DNA of 64,000 nucleotides from assembly GCA_019636385.1 (NCBI GenBank), contig JAHBXT010000001.1, forward strand, positions 434,001 to 498,000, in the 5' to 3' direction. Of this stretch, positions 34,902 to 44,101 are shown one piece after another. How positions within the stretch are numbered: position 1 is the stretch's first letter; each line of letters opens with the position of its first letter. Both the position numbers and the translations under genes were made by a program. The notes below the pieces were generated by a model. That model saw only the letters and a list, made by a program, of their open reading frames with translations. It made no database searches and had not been told where the DNA came from. The DNA is from Pirellulaceae bacterium (GTDB lineage Bacteria > Planctomycetota > Planctomycetia > Pirellulales > Pirellulaceae).

Positions 34902-36473
34902 ATGAGCATCAACAGCCAGCAAACCAACACCTCAGGCAGTGCCCCAAGTCTGCGACACATTCGGATTTTCGACACCACCCTGCGCGACGGCGAACAATCG
35001 CCGGGTGCCAGCATGAACCTGTCCGAGAAGCTGGAGGTCGCCTCGGCCCTGGCCGAATTGGGGGTAGATATTATCGAGGCCGGATTCCCCATCGCGTCGC
35101 CTGGTGATTTTGAAGCCGTTCGCGAAATTGCCAATCTGATTCGCAGCACCACGGTCTGCGGTTTAGCTCGCTGCAATACTGCCGACATCGAACGCGCGTG
35201 GGAGGCGCTGAAAGGTGCCACCAGCCCGCGAATTCACGTATTCTTGGCGACCAGTGCCATTCATCGCGAGTTCAAGCTCAAGATGACTCAGCAGGAAATC
35301 ATCAACCGGGCTCGGCAAGGCGTTGAATTGGCAGCGCGGTATTGCGATGACATTGAATTTTCGCCAGAAGATGCAGCGCGCACCGAACACGATTTCCTGT
35401 GCCAAGTGGTCGAAGCAGCCATCGACGCGGGCGCGACAACGATCAACATCCCCGACACAGTGGGTTACACCACCCCAGGAGAAATGTACCAGCGTATTGA
35501 ACTGCTGATCAACCGCGTGCCCAATATCGACAAAGCTGTCTTAAGCACGCATTGCCATGATGATTTAGGTCTGGCACTGGCCAATTCGCTGGCCGCTGTC
35601 CAGGCCGGTTGCGGTCAGGTTGAATGTACGATCAATGGCATCGGCGAACGGGCGGGCAATTGCTCGCTGGAAGAAATCGTTATGGCTCTGCGGACTCGCA
35701 GCGATTTATTCGGCTGCGAAACCGGTATTCGCACCCAACGCTTGGTTCCTACCAGCCGTCTGTTAAGCAAGATCACGGGACTGCAGGTTCAACGCAACAA
35801 GGCCATCGTGGGTCGCAATGCATTCGCCCATGAATCGGGCATCCATCAAGACGGCATGTTGAAGGAGCGCAGCACCTACGAAATCATGTTGCCCGAAGAC
35901 GTCGGATTCACCAAGACCGACCTGGTGCTGGGTAAGCACAGTGGACGAGCCGCCTTGGCCGATCGGGCGCGCAGCCTGGGATTTAACATCTCAGCCGAAC
36001 AACTGCAAAAGGTGTTTGAGCGCTTCAAGGAACTGGCCGACAAAAAGAAAGATGTCTACGACGGAGATATCGTGGCCTTGATCCAGCAAGAGATCACCGG
36101 TGCGGGCGCCGATCAAGATGCTTGGAAACTGGTCAGCTACGATGTCTACAACAGCAGCAGCCGACCACCCAAAGTACGCCTAACGCTGTCGCGCGGCGGT
36201 CAGGAATCGACAACCGAGGTCGAACAGGGCGATGGTCCCATCGACGCGGCTTTTTGGGCCGTTGAAAAGCTGACTGGCGTCAAAGTCGTATGCAAAGAAT
36301 TTCGATTGCAATCGGCAACACTGGGGCGGGATGCACAAGGTGAAGTATTGGTGGAAATTGAACATGAGGATCAGAGCTACAAAGGCACCGGCGTGTCTAC
36401 CGACTCCGTCGAAGCCACTATCACCGCTATGCTGGCAGCCATCAACCGTATCCTGGCCTGCAAGCAAAAGTGA
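34902..36473 (+). CDS. leuA: 2-isopropylmalate synthase
   Basis: 523 residues from ATG 34902; the TTG at 34839 in frame is too close to the terminator and adds nothing conserved. LeuA condenses acetyl-CoA with 2-oxoisovalerate, the first committed step of leucine synthesis. Visible motifs: 'FDTTLRDGEQSPGASMN' (metal and substrate site), 'EAGFPIASPGDFEAV', 'STHCHDDLGLALANSLAA' (HxH metal ligands), 'ECTINGIGERAGNCSLEE', and 'FAHESGIHQDGMLKERSTYE'. Residues 390-523 form the LeuA dimerisation/allosteric domain that mediates feedback inhibition by leucine. The leucine-rich leader peptide upstream independently supports LeuA over citramalate or homocitrate synthase. Confidence 0.97.
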   Translation: MSINSQQTNTSGSAPSLRHIRIFDTTLRDGEQSPGASMNLSEKLEVASALAELGVDIIEAGFPIASPGDFEAVREIANLIRSTTVCGLARCNTADIERAWEALKGATSPRIHVFLATSAIHREFKLKMTQQEIINRARQGVELAARYCDDIEFSPEDAARTEHDFLCQVVEAAIDAGATTINIPDTVGYTTPGEMYQRIELLINRVPNIDKAVLSTHCHDDLGLALANSLAAVQAGCGQVECTINGIGERAGNCSLEEIVMALRTRSDLFGCETGIRTQRLVPTSRLLSKITGLQVQRNKAIVGRNAFAHESGIHQDGMLKERSTYEIMLPEDVGFTKTDLVLGKHSGRAALADRARSLGFNISAEQLQKVFERFKELADKKKDVYDGDIVALIQQEITGAGADQDAWKLVSYDVYNSSSRPPKVRLTLSRGGQESTTEVEQGDGPIDAAFWAVEKLTGVKVVCKEFRLQSATLGRDAQGEVLVEIEHEDQSYKGTGVSTDSVEATITAMLAAINRILACKQK

Positions 36474-36563
36474 TTTGTAGAGTGGACCTGCACGGAGATA
36501 AGCGGGACCCGTACTGCCTCCTCACAGTGACGCTAGAAACAGCAACCCCCATGGTTACTGTAG

Positions 36564-37613
36564 ATGAACGTATCTAGCCCCTGCGGCAGTCCGCCAGCAT
36601 CGCAAATACCGTTTGATGTGGACACAATGATTCCTATGCAGACCCTGCCACCGGCCATCGACATTCAGTGCTTGACGCATCACTACGGCCAGCGCTTGGC
36701 CCTAAATGAACTGAACTTGCAAGTGGCCCGCGGTCAGATATTCGCGCTGCTTGGCCCCAATGGCAGCGGCAAGTCGACTCTGTTTCGCATTCTGTCGACG
36801 GTGATGCCGTTTGAGAATGGTCGAGCCGGTGTGCTGGGCTACGATGTGCGTCAGCAAGCAATGACCGTCCGCCAGCATCTGGGAGTCGTGTTTCAATCGC
36901 CCAGCTTGGATCGCAAATTGACAGTGCGCGAGAATCTACGCTGTCAAGCGGCGCTGTACGGCGTGCGCGGTGCCGAGTTGACGAGCAAGCTCGAACAGCT
37001 CTGTAACCAGTTTGGCCTGCAGCATCGGCTAGCGGATCGAGTGGACACGTTATCCGGCGGCTTGCAGCGGCGCGTAGAACTTGCCAAAGCGCTGCTGCAT
37101 CGACCTCAGTTACTATTGATGGACGAACCTAGCACCGGCTTGGACCCGGCGGCCCGACTGGATTTATGGCATCTACTGCGCCGGCTTCAATCCGAAAACA
37201 ACATGACCGTTGCGATAACCACACATCTGCTGGACGAAGCTGACAAAGCTGACTCAATCGCCATTTTGGACCGTGGAGTCAATGTCGCCAGCGGTCGCCC
37301 CGATCAATTGCGTAGCCAGTTGGGCGCGCAAGTATTGAGCATCACCACGGTCAATCCTCAGCCGATGTTGGATTGGCTGGCACAACAGTCTGTTGAAGCT
37401 CGCCAATCAGGCCGCGAGATTCGCGTTTCCGGAACGGGCGTCGCGCAGTTGGTTGCCCCGCTGTCGCAACGATTTCCCGAAGACCTCCAGTCACTGACGA
37501 TTGGCAAACCCAGTTTGGAAGACGTCTTCATCGCCCGCACCGGCCACCGCTTCAACGGCAGCGTAGGGTGGGATGTAGCAGGGGACAAACATCCCGAATC
37601 AATTAGGATTTAG
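36564..37613 (+). CDS. ABC-2 transporter ATP-binding protein
   Basis: 349 residues (in-frame ATGs at 36627 and 36636 are alternatives; the first 20-25 residues are not conserved-looking). Walker A is 'LLGPNGSGKSTLF', the Q-loop is 'LGVVFQSPSLDRKLTVREN', the signature is 'LSGGLQRRVELAKALLHRPQ', Walker B is 'LLLMDEPSTGLDP', and the H-loop is 'AITTHLLDEADKAD'. The 'LDRKLTVRENL' segment resembles the drug-resistance (DrrA-like) exporter branch. It powers the membrane permease encoded 114 bases downstream. Substrate unknown; candidates are lipids, polysaccharide or small hydrophobic compounds. Confidence 0.93.
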   Translation: MNVSSPCGSPPASQIPFDVDTMIPMQTLPPAIDIQCLTHHYGQRLALNELNLQVARGQIFALLGPNGSGKSTLFRILSTVMPFENGRAGVLGYDVRQQAMTVRQHLGVVFQSPSLDRKLTVRENLRCQAALYGVRGAELTSKLEQLCNQFGLQHRLADRVDTLSGGLQRRVELAKALLHRPQLLLMDEPSTGLDPAARLDLWHLLRRLQSENNMTVAITTHLLDEADKADSIAILDRGVNVASGRPDQLRSQLGAQVLSITTVNPQPMLDWLAQQSVEARQSGREIRVSGTGVAQLVAPLSQRFPEDLQSLTIGKPSLEDVFIARTGHRFNGSVGWDVAGDKHPESIRI

Positions 37614-37727
37614 CTGCAGGTTGAAACATAACCGAGCAAGTGAATATGGAACTCAGCTAGTTCGGATTGCGCCGGCCCATCACCAGCCTAGCAGAGTCTG
37701 CTTTTAGGATTACCAAGAGATTTGTAC

Positions 37728-38582
37728 ATGTCAACGATCACAGCCTCACCCACAGCCGCAACATCATCCGGACAATCAAACCCCTGGTCGGTGGTTGCGA
37801 TGTTGGCTGTTCGCGAATGGCGGAGATTTTTTCGCCAGCGGCAACGCGTGATGGCCGCGCTGGGGCAGCCCATCTTGTTCTGGTTGTTGTTTGGAACGGG
37901 GCTACAATCCAGCTTCCGCAGTGGTGACCAAGATTTCATGACTTACTATCTGCCGGGCACCGTCGGACTGATTCTGCTGTTTACGTCGATTTTCACCACC
38001 ATCTCCATCATTGAAGACCGGCGCGAAGGCTTTTTGCAGGGCGTGTTAGTCGCCCCCGTGCCGCGCTGGACGATCGTCGCCGGCAAGATTATCGGCGGTG
38101 CATTGATAGCCTGGGTACAAGCCATGCTGTTCTTGGCGCTGGCTGTTGCCATTGGGCACGTCGAACTGTCGGCCAGTTTGTTGGCTGCTGGCATACTGAT
38201 GATCTTGGCTGCGCTTGCTTTGACGGCCGTAGGCACCTTCTTCGCCTGGCCCATGGAATCGACTCAGGGCTTCCACGCCGTCATGAGTCTGGTGCTGATG
38301 CCTATGTGGCTGCTCAGTGGAGCCTTTTTCCCTGTGCCCGTTGCACAAACGCTGCTCAGTGGCTCGTGGCTGATGCACTGGATCATGCGCTGCAATCCGC
38401 TCACCTACACCATGGCCGGCCTGCGGCACCTGTTGAGCGATCCGTCGGCCAGTATTCACGTGACCAACGGGAGTTGGTTAGCAAGTCTGGGGACATGCTG
38501 GCTAGCCACCGTTGCCTTCGTCGTACTTTCCTTCGTCGCCGCCTGGTGGGTTGTCGTGCATCGCAATGCATCCGCCTCCTAA
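37728..38582 (+). CDS. ABC-2 type transporter permease
   Basis: 284 residues from ATG 37728, with AAGAGA upstream. Six transmembrane helices are visible, typical of ABC2_membrane permeases. Between helices 2 and 3 lies the coupling region 'SIIEDRREGFLQGVLVAPVP' with 'RWTIVAGKIIGGALIAWVQA', a standard feature of the DrrB/NodJ-like family. 'FFPVPVAQTLLSGSWLMHW' and 'CNPLTYTMAGLRHLL' near the end are also characteristic. It forms an exporter with the ATPase encoded just upstream. The convergent DUF1559 gene ends about 150 bases downstream. Confidence 0.92.
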   Translation: MSTITASPTAATSSGQSNPWSVVAMLAVREWRRFFRQRQRVMAALGQPILFWLLFGTGLQSSFRSGDQDFMTYYLPGTVGLILLFTSIFTTISIIEDRREGFLQGVLVAPVPRWTIVAGKIIGGALIAWVQAMLFLALAVAIGHVELSASLLAAGILMILAALALTAVGTFFAWPMESTQGFHAVMSLVLMPMWLLSGAFFPVPVAQTLLSGSWLMHWIMRCNPLTYTMAGLRHLLSDPSASIHVTNGSWLASLGTCWLATVAFVVLSFVAAWWVVVHRNASAS

Positions 38583-38732
38583 GTTTATGCTGCCATGCCT
38601 TGGGAAGGCACCCGGCCAGGCTGCGCTGGGAGGCCTACACGGCCTGCAAATCTCCAATGCGACGACGCCTAGAGTAGCTCAGAGTGGAGCCCAATGGTCA
38701 GATTGCCGACGTAATTCCGGGCGACTACCCTC

Positions 38733-39776
38733 TCAGAGCGGCGCTAATATTTCGCCGCCGCGTCGGGTGGCCATGGCACGCCATGCTTCCAAGTCCACGC
38801 GATCTGAAATAAAGGCCACTGATCCATCAGCCCGCAAAGCATTGACACCTGCTGCATGGCGACTGCGAGCCGTCTTCCAGCCAAAGGGGGTGTAGATGGT
38901 TGGAAATCCTCCCCCCAAAAATACGCCAATGCAATCAGCGGTTTGTGAATTCGGCAAGTAATAGTGGTTGTACAAGCCATTGCGATACTCGCCGTTGACC
39001 CACGAAAAACCGCGTGGATCAGAATAGTTCCAGGTTGGTGCCAAGTTGCATCCTGCGTCGGTAAGTGGAGCTGAGAATACAAAGCGATACCCTACGCGAG
39101 GGTCACGAGCTTGGGCGCCTGCTTGGCCGAGTATGCTTTCTGACGCGATCAACGTTTGCGACGTTCCGTCAGTGATGTCTTCCAGTCGCGTCTTTGAGTT
39201 CACATACAACGTTCCATCGGTATCCAGCGGAGTGCCGCCACCAGCACCGGTTCCCGTCGTGAACGCATAGTTGGTCGGACCAAAGCTGTCGTGCAGACGC
39301 TGCGCCCCATCACTGGGGCACAAAAATGTGGGCACCATGACTCGCGACCCCTCGACATTCTGAGCCGTAACGGCCAAGTTGGCGCTGTACAGGGGTAGCG
39401 TTAGGTCCAGAGCGTTATAGGCAGCGGTGTTTTCCAGGTGAGGAGACAGCGAGGCCAAAGCCGACCAGCGATAGAATGTCCAAGGCACGGTGGGGGAGGA
39501 GGGATGCTGCTTAGCGACGCTGCCCGGCGGCAGTAGGCTGTATGCCGAATGATAGTTATGCGCGGCGATACCCAATTGCCGCAGATTGTTACTGCAGCTC
39601 ATTCGACGACTGGCTTCCCGGGCCGCTTGAACAGCGGGCAACAACAAACCGACCAGCGCACCAATTATGGCGATGACCACTAGCAATTCCACCAAAGTAA
39701 AACCGCCACCACGAATGACATGGCGATTCGACCAAGTTATTGATCGTACGGACATCGCTGTCGCACAAAATGGCAT
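38733..39776 (-). CDS. DUF1559 domain protein with prepilin-type N-terminus
   Basis: 347 residues. Near residue 24 is the prepilin cleavage/methylation motif 'GGGFTLVELLVVIAIIGALV', followed by the family's 'LLLPAVQAAREASRRMSCSN' and 'NLRQLGIAAHNYHSAYSLLP'. The C-terminal H-x9-DG motif, 'HAAGVNALRADGSVAFI', is intact. DUF1559 (SBP_bac_10) proteins are greatly expanded in planctomycetes and are thought to be type-IV-pilin-like surface or pseudopilin subunits. Its ATG directly follows the stop of the upstream propeller gene with no spacer, so the two are translationally coupled. An ATG at 39755 is an alternative start. Confidence 0.92.
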   Translation of the reverse strand: MPFCATAMSVRSITWSNRHVIRGGGFTLVELLVVIAIIGALVGLLLPAVQAAREASRRMSCSNNLRQLGIAAHNYHSAYSLLPPGSVAKQHPSSPTVPWTFYRWSALASLSPHLENTAAYNALDLTLPLYSANLAVTAQNVEGSRVMVPTFLCPSDGAQRLHDSFGPTNYAFTTGTGAGGGTPLDTDGTLYVNSKTRLEDITDGTSQTLIASESILGQAGAQARDPRVGYRFVFSAPLTDAGCNLAPTWNYSDPRGFSWVNGEYRNGLYNHYYLPNSQTADCIGVFLGGGFPTIYTPFGWKTARSRHAAGVNALRADGSVAFISDRVDLEAWRAMATRRGGEILAPL

Positions 39777-41345
39777 CTAGTGAACCGTGATATTGCGCAA
39801 TTGTTGACTGACGTTGTCGCGCATGGCTGTGATGTCGGCGAACGAAATGATTCCGTTCTTATCGATATCCTGATCGCTGCTGGAATTCACGATAGCAGAG
39901 ACGTTGTCTCGAATCACAGAGATGTCGGCAAATGAAACGGTGTAGACATTGGCCACTGGCCCGTCGACCTCACCACGCAAATGCCCCAAATACAAAGTCA
40001 CTGGAGCCGCCAAATTGGTGTTGGCAGTTGGCTTGGCAGTCACGCGCAGCCAACGATTTTCGATACTGTTGACGGCCCACTGAATCTCGACGTAGGGCAG
40101 GCCAGTTGTTACTACCGAAACCGAAGCGGGCGCAGGTGCGGCAGCCCAAGCGGCAGGGGGATGATCTACCTCTGTGTACGGCCCCTGAGGACTCATCCGA
40201 AAATCAAAGTCTGCCGCGTTAATCAGTCCGGGATTTCCCAAACCGGTAAAATGGATGCGAATGCCGGTGATACCATTCTTGGCACGAATCAAGTTGTTCG
40301 CAGACAGAGTGGCCGAACCCGGCGTGCGAAAATGCATGGTTTTTCCAGAGTCAACCGCCGTACCCGATCCGCTCCAGCCGACATGCACAACCGCGTTTCC
40401 GGCATACATGGCTGGAACCGTCGAAGGCACGATAGCGATGGAACTGTAGGCTGATGTGGCCGAGTCAAAGGTGTCGATCAGGTTGCCGCTGGTATCAAAC
40501 TTAAACAGTCCACCCCGCTCGCCCCCAGGATCGCCCGGATTTGATTTTCCAAGAGCAGCCACCAGCACATCACCGGCGCTATCGACTGCGATACCTGCCG
40601 GACTATTCCCGAAGGAACTTCCCGAACCGGTGCTCTGCACCATCTGATCGGTCACGGTGATCGCGCCAATCAGATTTCCTGTGGAATTAAATTTGAGCGC
40701 GCTGTCTGAGTACCCCAGTCCGTGACCAATAAAAATATCTCCGCCCGCAACTTCGGCGACCTGGGTCGAGGACAACTGCGCGGCAGGATCAGCGGTAAAT
40801 GGAGTTACCGTTGTCCCGTTATAGCGGTGTACACCTGTGCCAGGCGTCGCGATGATCACATGGCCATTGGCCAGCAAGCCAACGCCACTGGTTACGCCGG
40901 CAACCGGCACAGCGATAGTCGCCAAGGGAGGGCTGGCTAGCGAAGTGTTGAAAACTCGTACCAAATTAGAGGTGAAGTCGGTCACGTATACTTCGCCGGT
41001 CGGCGCTGCGGCCAGTCCACCGGGGCCAAAGCCCAGCATCACAAAATTCAACATGCCACCTGACTGTGCGTCGAAAATGTAAACCCCACCATGATTGAGC
41101 GCACTGACATACACTTGGTGATTGTGAGGATTGTAGGCGATGCCCGACAAACCCGGATTGGCGGGTATCGTAGCAAAGGTGGTTCTCGCCTTGGTCGCCT
41201 CGTCATAGCGGTAGACGACACCATCAAAAAAACCAGTGACCAGAATATCGGCGCGCACCGCCACTGCATGCATGGCAACCATGAGTGCACACACACGCAG
41301 TAAGCTGTGACCAAACAGGGAAACCTTGAATGCTGGACAGATCAT
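39777..41345 (-). CDS. Secreted beta-propeller protein with C-terminal dockerin-like domain
   Basis: 522 residues from ATG 41345, which begins a signal peptide ('FKVSLFGHSLLRVCALMVAM...AVRA'); the frame is open to a TTG directly after the upstream stop. Residues 25-310 form an NHL/SMP-30-like propeller with repeats such as 'GLSGIAYNPHNHQVYVSALN', 'GGLAAAPTGEVYVTDF' and 'GIAVDSAGDVLVAALG'. Residues 320-460 are beta-rich. The last 65 residues hold two copies of a calcium-loop-like motif, 'SFADISVIRDNVSAIVN' and 'DIDKNGIISFADITAMRDNV', matching dockerin type I repeats used by planctomycetes as surface anchors or adaptors. It lies between the copper-monooxygenase and DUF1559 genes in one operon. 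Confidence 0.78.
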   Translation of the reverse strand: MICPAFKVSLFGHSLLRVCALMVAMHAVAVRADILVTGFFDGVVYRYDEATKARTTFATIPANPGLSGIAYNPHNHQVYVSALNHGGVYIFDAQSGGMLNFVMLGFGPGGLAAAPTGEVYVTDFTSNLVRVFNTSLASPPLATIAVPVAGVTSGVGLLANGHVIIATPGTGVHRYNGTTVTPFTADPAAQLSSTQVAEVAGGDIFIGHGLGYSDSALKFNSTGNLIGAITVTDQMVQSTGSGSSFGNSPAGIAVDSAGDVLVAALGKSNPGDPGGERGGLFKFDTSGNLIDTFDSATSAYSSIAIVPSTVPAMYAGNAVVHVGWSGSGTAVDSGKTMHFRTPGSATLSANNLIRAKNGITGIRIHFTGLGNPGLINAADFDFRMSPQGPYTEVDHPPAAWAAAPAPASVSVVTTGLPYVEIQWAVNSIENRWLRVTAKPTANTNLAAPVTLYLGHLRGEVDGPVANVYTVSFADISVIRDNVSAIVNSSSDQDIDKNGIISFADITAMRDNVSQQLRNITVH

Positions 41346-41390
41346 GTAGTAACTCGAGATGTAAATTCGTTCAGGAACAGGGCAGGGCAA

Positions 41391-43184
41391 CTAGTTAATC
41401 ACTTGGCCGTTTTCGGGATTGACTCGCAAGCTGAGTTGCTCGTCGTTGTCCACATAGAAAGCAAAGCCGTTGAACATTTCATGTATGGTTTGCGGGCCAT
41501 ACTCGACGGTGTCGCTGGGGTCAGGGTTGTAAGGATTGAATGGTGAGTTGTCGTAGTGCGCCACCACACGAATCTGAGTTCCCTTGGGGAAAACTTTCTG
41601 ACCAACAGCAATTTCGTATCCGAGCTGCCATTCAAAATTGAAATTCGGAATCTGCAACAATGTTTCTGGCTCTTGACCTTCCTGAACAGCAAAGTAGGTC
41701 ATGTCGCGACCGCGAACGTGCATATGCGTAAACAGTCCCAACAAATTCGCGTTGTGAGGCAAAGTATACTTACCCTCAATACGGAACGCGGGATCCCCGG
41801 GAGTAATACTCCAACCGCGTGGGTCCACTACAAAGTGGTGCAGCTTCTTACGAATCTCACGGCGCGGGAAACGCAGCCCGACCTGGATTTTAGCCTTCTG
41901 TTCAGTGCCAATCGTAGTGTAGTGAATTTGCAAACCCAGTGAAGCTCCTGCCGGCAGCCGATAGGCCACACCGTTGTCGTAGTGCCCCAGATCCAAGGGC
42001 TGGCCACCTGGAACGTAACCGGTAATGAACGTATTCACACCGGCGCCATCCTTGGACATGTGAAACATATTGCAGTGGTGTACCACGGCAGTATTGAGCG
42101 GTTTAATCTCAAACGCTTCCACCCAGGTCTCCTCGCGAAAAATATGTGGCAACATCACATATTTGTAAGGAATAAAGCCGGTGGGCTCGATCGTATGCTC
42201 TTCGGTCATCGTCAGGATGAGATCCGGTTCGCCAATCCGCCATTCAGACTGAATTGGTGCCGGAGGGGTCGGGCTGGCGTTCAAATCGCCGGCGGGGCAC
42301 CCCGCATCAATCCATGCCAGCAGAGTCCGCTTTTCGTCGACCGACAACGAAGTATCGTTTTGGAAGTGGCCATGCTGGCGCGCCGCATACCAGGGCGGCA
42401 TGGTTTCCAGTTTGACGACCTCGGCAATCATCTCGGCATTGCCTACGACTTCGTCATAATGCCTCAGTTCAAACGGAGCTGCCGTACCCGCCTGATGGCA
42501 GCCGGTGCATTTGGCGTGAATCAGCGAGCCAATAGTACTGGACCAAGTGATGTCGCTACTGGGTAGAGTCGGTTTGACCGGCTCGGTGATACGGCAGCCA
42601 TCGGCGGGCGTGCTACTGACGCTGACCGACTTGCCTTCCAGAATCTCTTCTAAAGCAATTCTCAGGTCTTCTCGGGACGCCGAGGGCTTTGCTCCGCCCA
42701 CTCGCATTTGATCATCGATCCGACCGCGATAACGGATTGTATTTGCAGCATCCAGCACCACCACCTCAGGCGTTACCTTGACTCCCAGCGCCTTAGCGCA
42801 CGAACAATCAAAGTCTTTAACTGAGTAGAACGGCAAACTGAAGTCTATCGCCTGCGATGCCATCTGCTTGACTGTATCATCCGCTCCGACATTGACCGCC
42901 ACAAATTGGACGCCACGCGACTTAAATTCGGCGCTCAGCTCCACCAACTTCGGCAAGTATTTGCGGACCAACGGACAGGTGGTGGTCGTGAAAACAAAGA
43001 CTGTGGCTTGATGCTGCCCCAGCTCCTTGAGGTTACGACCAAGTCCACGAATATCGGTGAACTTCAGATCATCTACCGTGCTGCCAATGGGGCGAATGGA
43101 ATCCTGATCGAGCGGTTCGACGGCATGAATTGCAGTAGATGCGGCTACCAACATGCACGCGACCAATAGTCCACGGAGAGTCAT
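41391..43184 (-). CDS. Redoxin-cytochrome-copper monooxygenase fusion protein
   Basis: 597 residues with a signal peptide (MTLRGLLVACMLVAASTAIH). Residues 35-195 are a peroxiredoxin/thioredoxin-like domain: 'QATVFVFTTTTCPLVRKYLP' has one Cys where CxxC is usual, and 'DCSCAKALGVKVTPEVVVLD' adds more. A haem motif, CTGCH, in 'IHAKCTGCHQAGTAAPFELR' lies near residue 232. The C-terminal 280 residues resemble copper type II ascorbate-dependent monooxygenases (DBH/PHM-like): 'AVVHHCNMFHMS', 'LGLQIHYTT' and 'LLGLFTHMHVRGRDM' supply the His/Met copper ligands. The reaction on a planctomycete substrate is unknown. The first gene of a three-gene operon with the propeller and DUF1559 proteins. Confidence 0.85.
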   Translation of the reverse strand: MTLRGLLVACMLVAASTAIHAVEPLDQDSIRPIGSTVDDLKFTDIRGLGRNLKELGQHQATVFVFTTTTCPLVRKYLPKLVELSAEFKSRGVQFVAVNVGADDTVKQMASQAIDFSLPFYSVKDFDCSCAKALGVKVTPEVVVLDAANTIRYRGRIDDQMRVGGAKPSASREDLRIALEEILEGKSVSVSSTPADGCRITEPVKPTLPSSDITWSSTIGSLIHAKCTGCHQAGTAAPFELRHYDEVVGNAEMIAEVVKLETMPPWYAARQHGHFQNDTSLSVDEKRTLLAWIDAGCPAGDLNASPTPPAPIQSEWRIGEPDLILTMTEEHTIEPTGFIPYKYVMLPHIFREETWVEAFEIKPLNTAVVHHCNMFHMSKDGAGVNTFITGYVPGGQPLDLGHYDNGVAYRLPAGASLGLQIHYTTIGTEQKAKIQVGLRFPRREIRKKLHHFVVDPRGWSITPGDPAFRIEGKYTLPHNANLLGLFTHMHVRGRDMTYFAVQEGQEPETLLQIPNFNFEWQLGYEIAVGQKVFPKGTQIRVVAHYDNSPFNPYNPDPSDTVEYGPQTIHEMFNGFAFYVDNDEQLSLRVNPENGQVIN

Positions 43185-43600
43185 TGTTTAGACCTCATAC
43201 GATACAAGCCTGGGGGAAAGATCGGCATCCAGCACCGAACTTACAACCCAGGTATTATAGCAAGATTCGCTTCCAGCAATCGCCAATCGGGCGAGAATTC
43301 AGGCCGCTAGCAACCCAAACACGCGTCAGCAGAAAGGTCGCAAGTCTGGAGGCAGCGACCCTCGCCAAAGGGTGGTGGGCCATGATGACCGACATTCCAC
43401 GGTACACGCGACCGTAACTACAACAATTCAATGCGACGACCACCTTGGGGATCAAGGTCGTGGTACAGGCAGATTTCTACCGGCCATAGAGCCCAGGCTG
43501 TCAAAATCCAGCTGATGTCAGCTGTCCAGGAGAATACTGGGATTAAGCGTTCGTGCTAAGTACTGCCACCGTTCTATACGCCAGCCAGCCCCATACAGGC
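43185..43600. other. Intergenic region, nothing recognised
   Basis: It separates the start of the monooxygenase fusion gene from the end of the TrmH-type gene on the same strand. No gene, hairpin with T-run, or repeat was seen. It should contain the promoter of the three-gene operon. Confidence 0.4.
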
Positions 43601-44101
43601 CTACGAGTGAAATTGGCGGCAATACTCGTACACGGCCATGGTAGTGGCGGTGACGACGTTGTAACTGGCTGGGGCGCCATAGACCGGAATCTCGACGACC
43701 GCGTCCAGTAGGTCTAGCACCTCCTGCTCCAACCCTTCCCGCTCAGCACCAATAACCAAGGCTGTGCGGTGTTGAAATTGATATTCGTACAGCATTTGCG
43801 AACTGGTAGTCTGTTCCAACCCCACGCATTGATAGCCCTCAGACTTCAGGCGTATGATCGTTGGTAGCAAACTGCGCGGCGTGGTCAACTTCACATGGTC
43901 GATGGCGTCGCGAGCGATCTCGCGATCGACTTTGCCGGTACCGCAGTGGATCAACTGGCCGATGCCTGCACACCCGGCCAGACGCACCAACCGGCTCAGG
44001 TTCACATTGCTCCTAAGCGGCGCTGCTACCAAAATAAGTTCATGGGGTCGAGCCAGCGTGTACGGCGGCTTGTGTCGAATATGCTGAAATCGGGGTGTCA
44101 T
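43601..44101 (-). CDS. TrmH/SpoU-family RNA 2'-O-methyltransferase
   Basis: 166 residues from ATG 44101; the frame is open to 44179 but the extra residues are not conserved-looking. It transfers a methyl group from S-adenosylmethionine to a ribose 2'-OH in tRNA or rRNA. The three SpoU motifs are visible: 'SNVNLSRLVRLAGCAG' (motif 1), 'ALVIGAEREGLEQEVLDLLD' (motif 2) and 'VEIPVYGAPASYNVVTATTM' with 'AVYEY' (motif 3, knot). The short length, lacking an N-terminal substrate-binding domain, resembles TrmL-type members. The target nucleotide cannot be told. Confidence 0.88.
   Translation of the reverse strand: MTPRFQHIRHKPPYTLARPHELILVAAPLRSNVNLSRLVRLAGCAGIGQLIHCGTGKVDREIARDAIDHVKLTTPRSLLPTIIRLKSEGYQCVGLEQTTSSQMLYEYQFQHRTALVIGAEREGLEQEVLDLLDAVVEIPVYGAPASYNVVTATTMAVYEYCRQFHS

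Noticed and set aside
41982..42566. 194-codon plus-strand ORF
   Set aside because: Antisense to the copper monooxygenase fusion, whose motifs are unambiguous.
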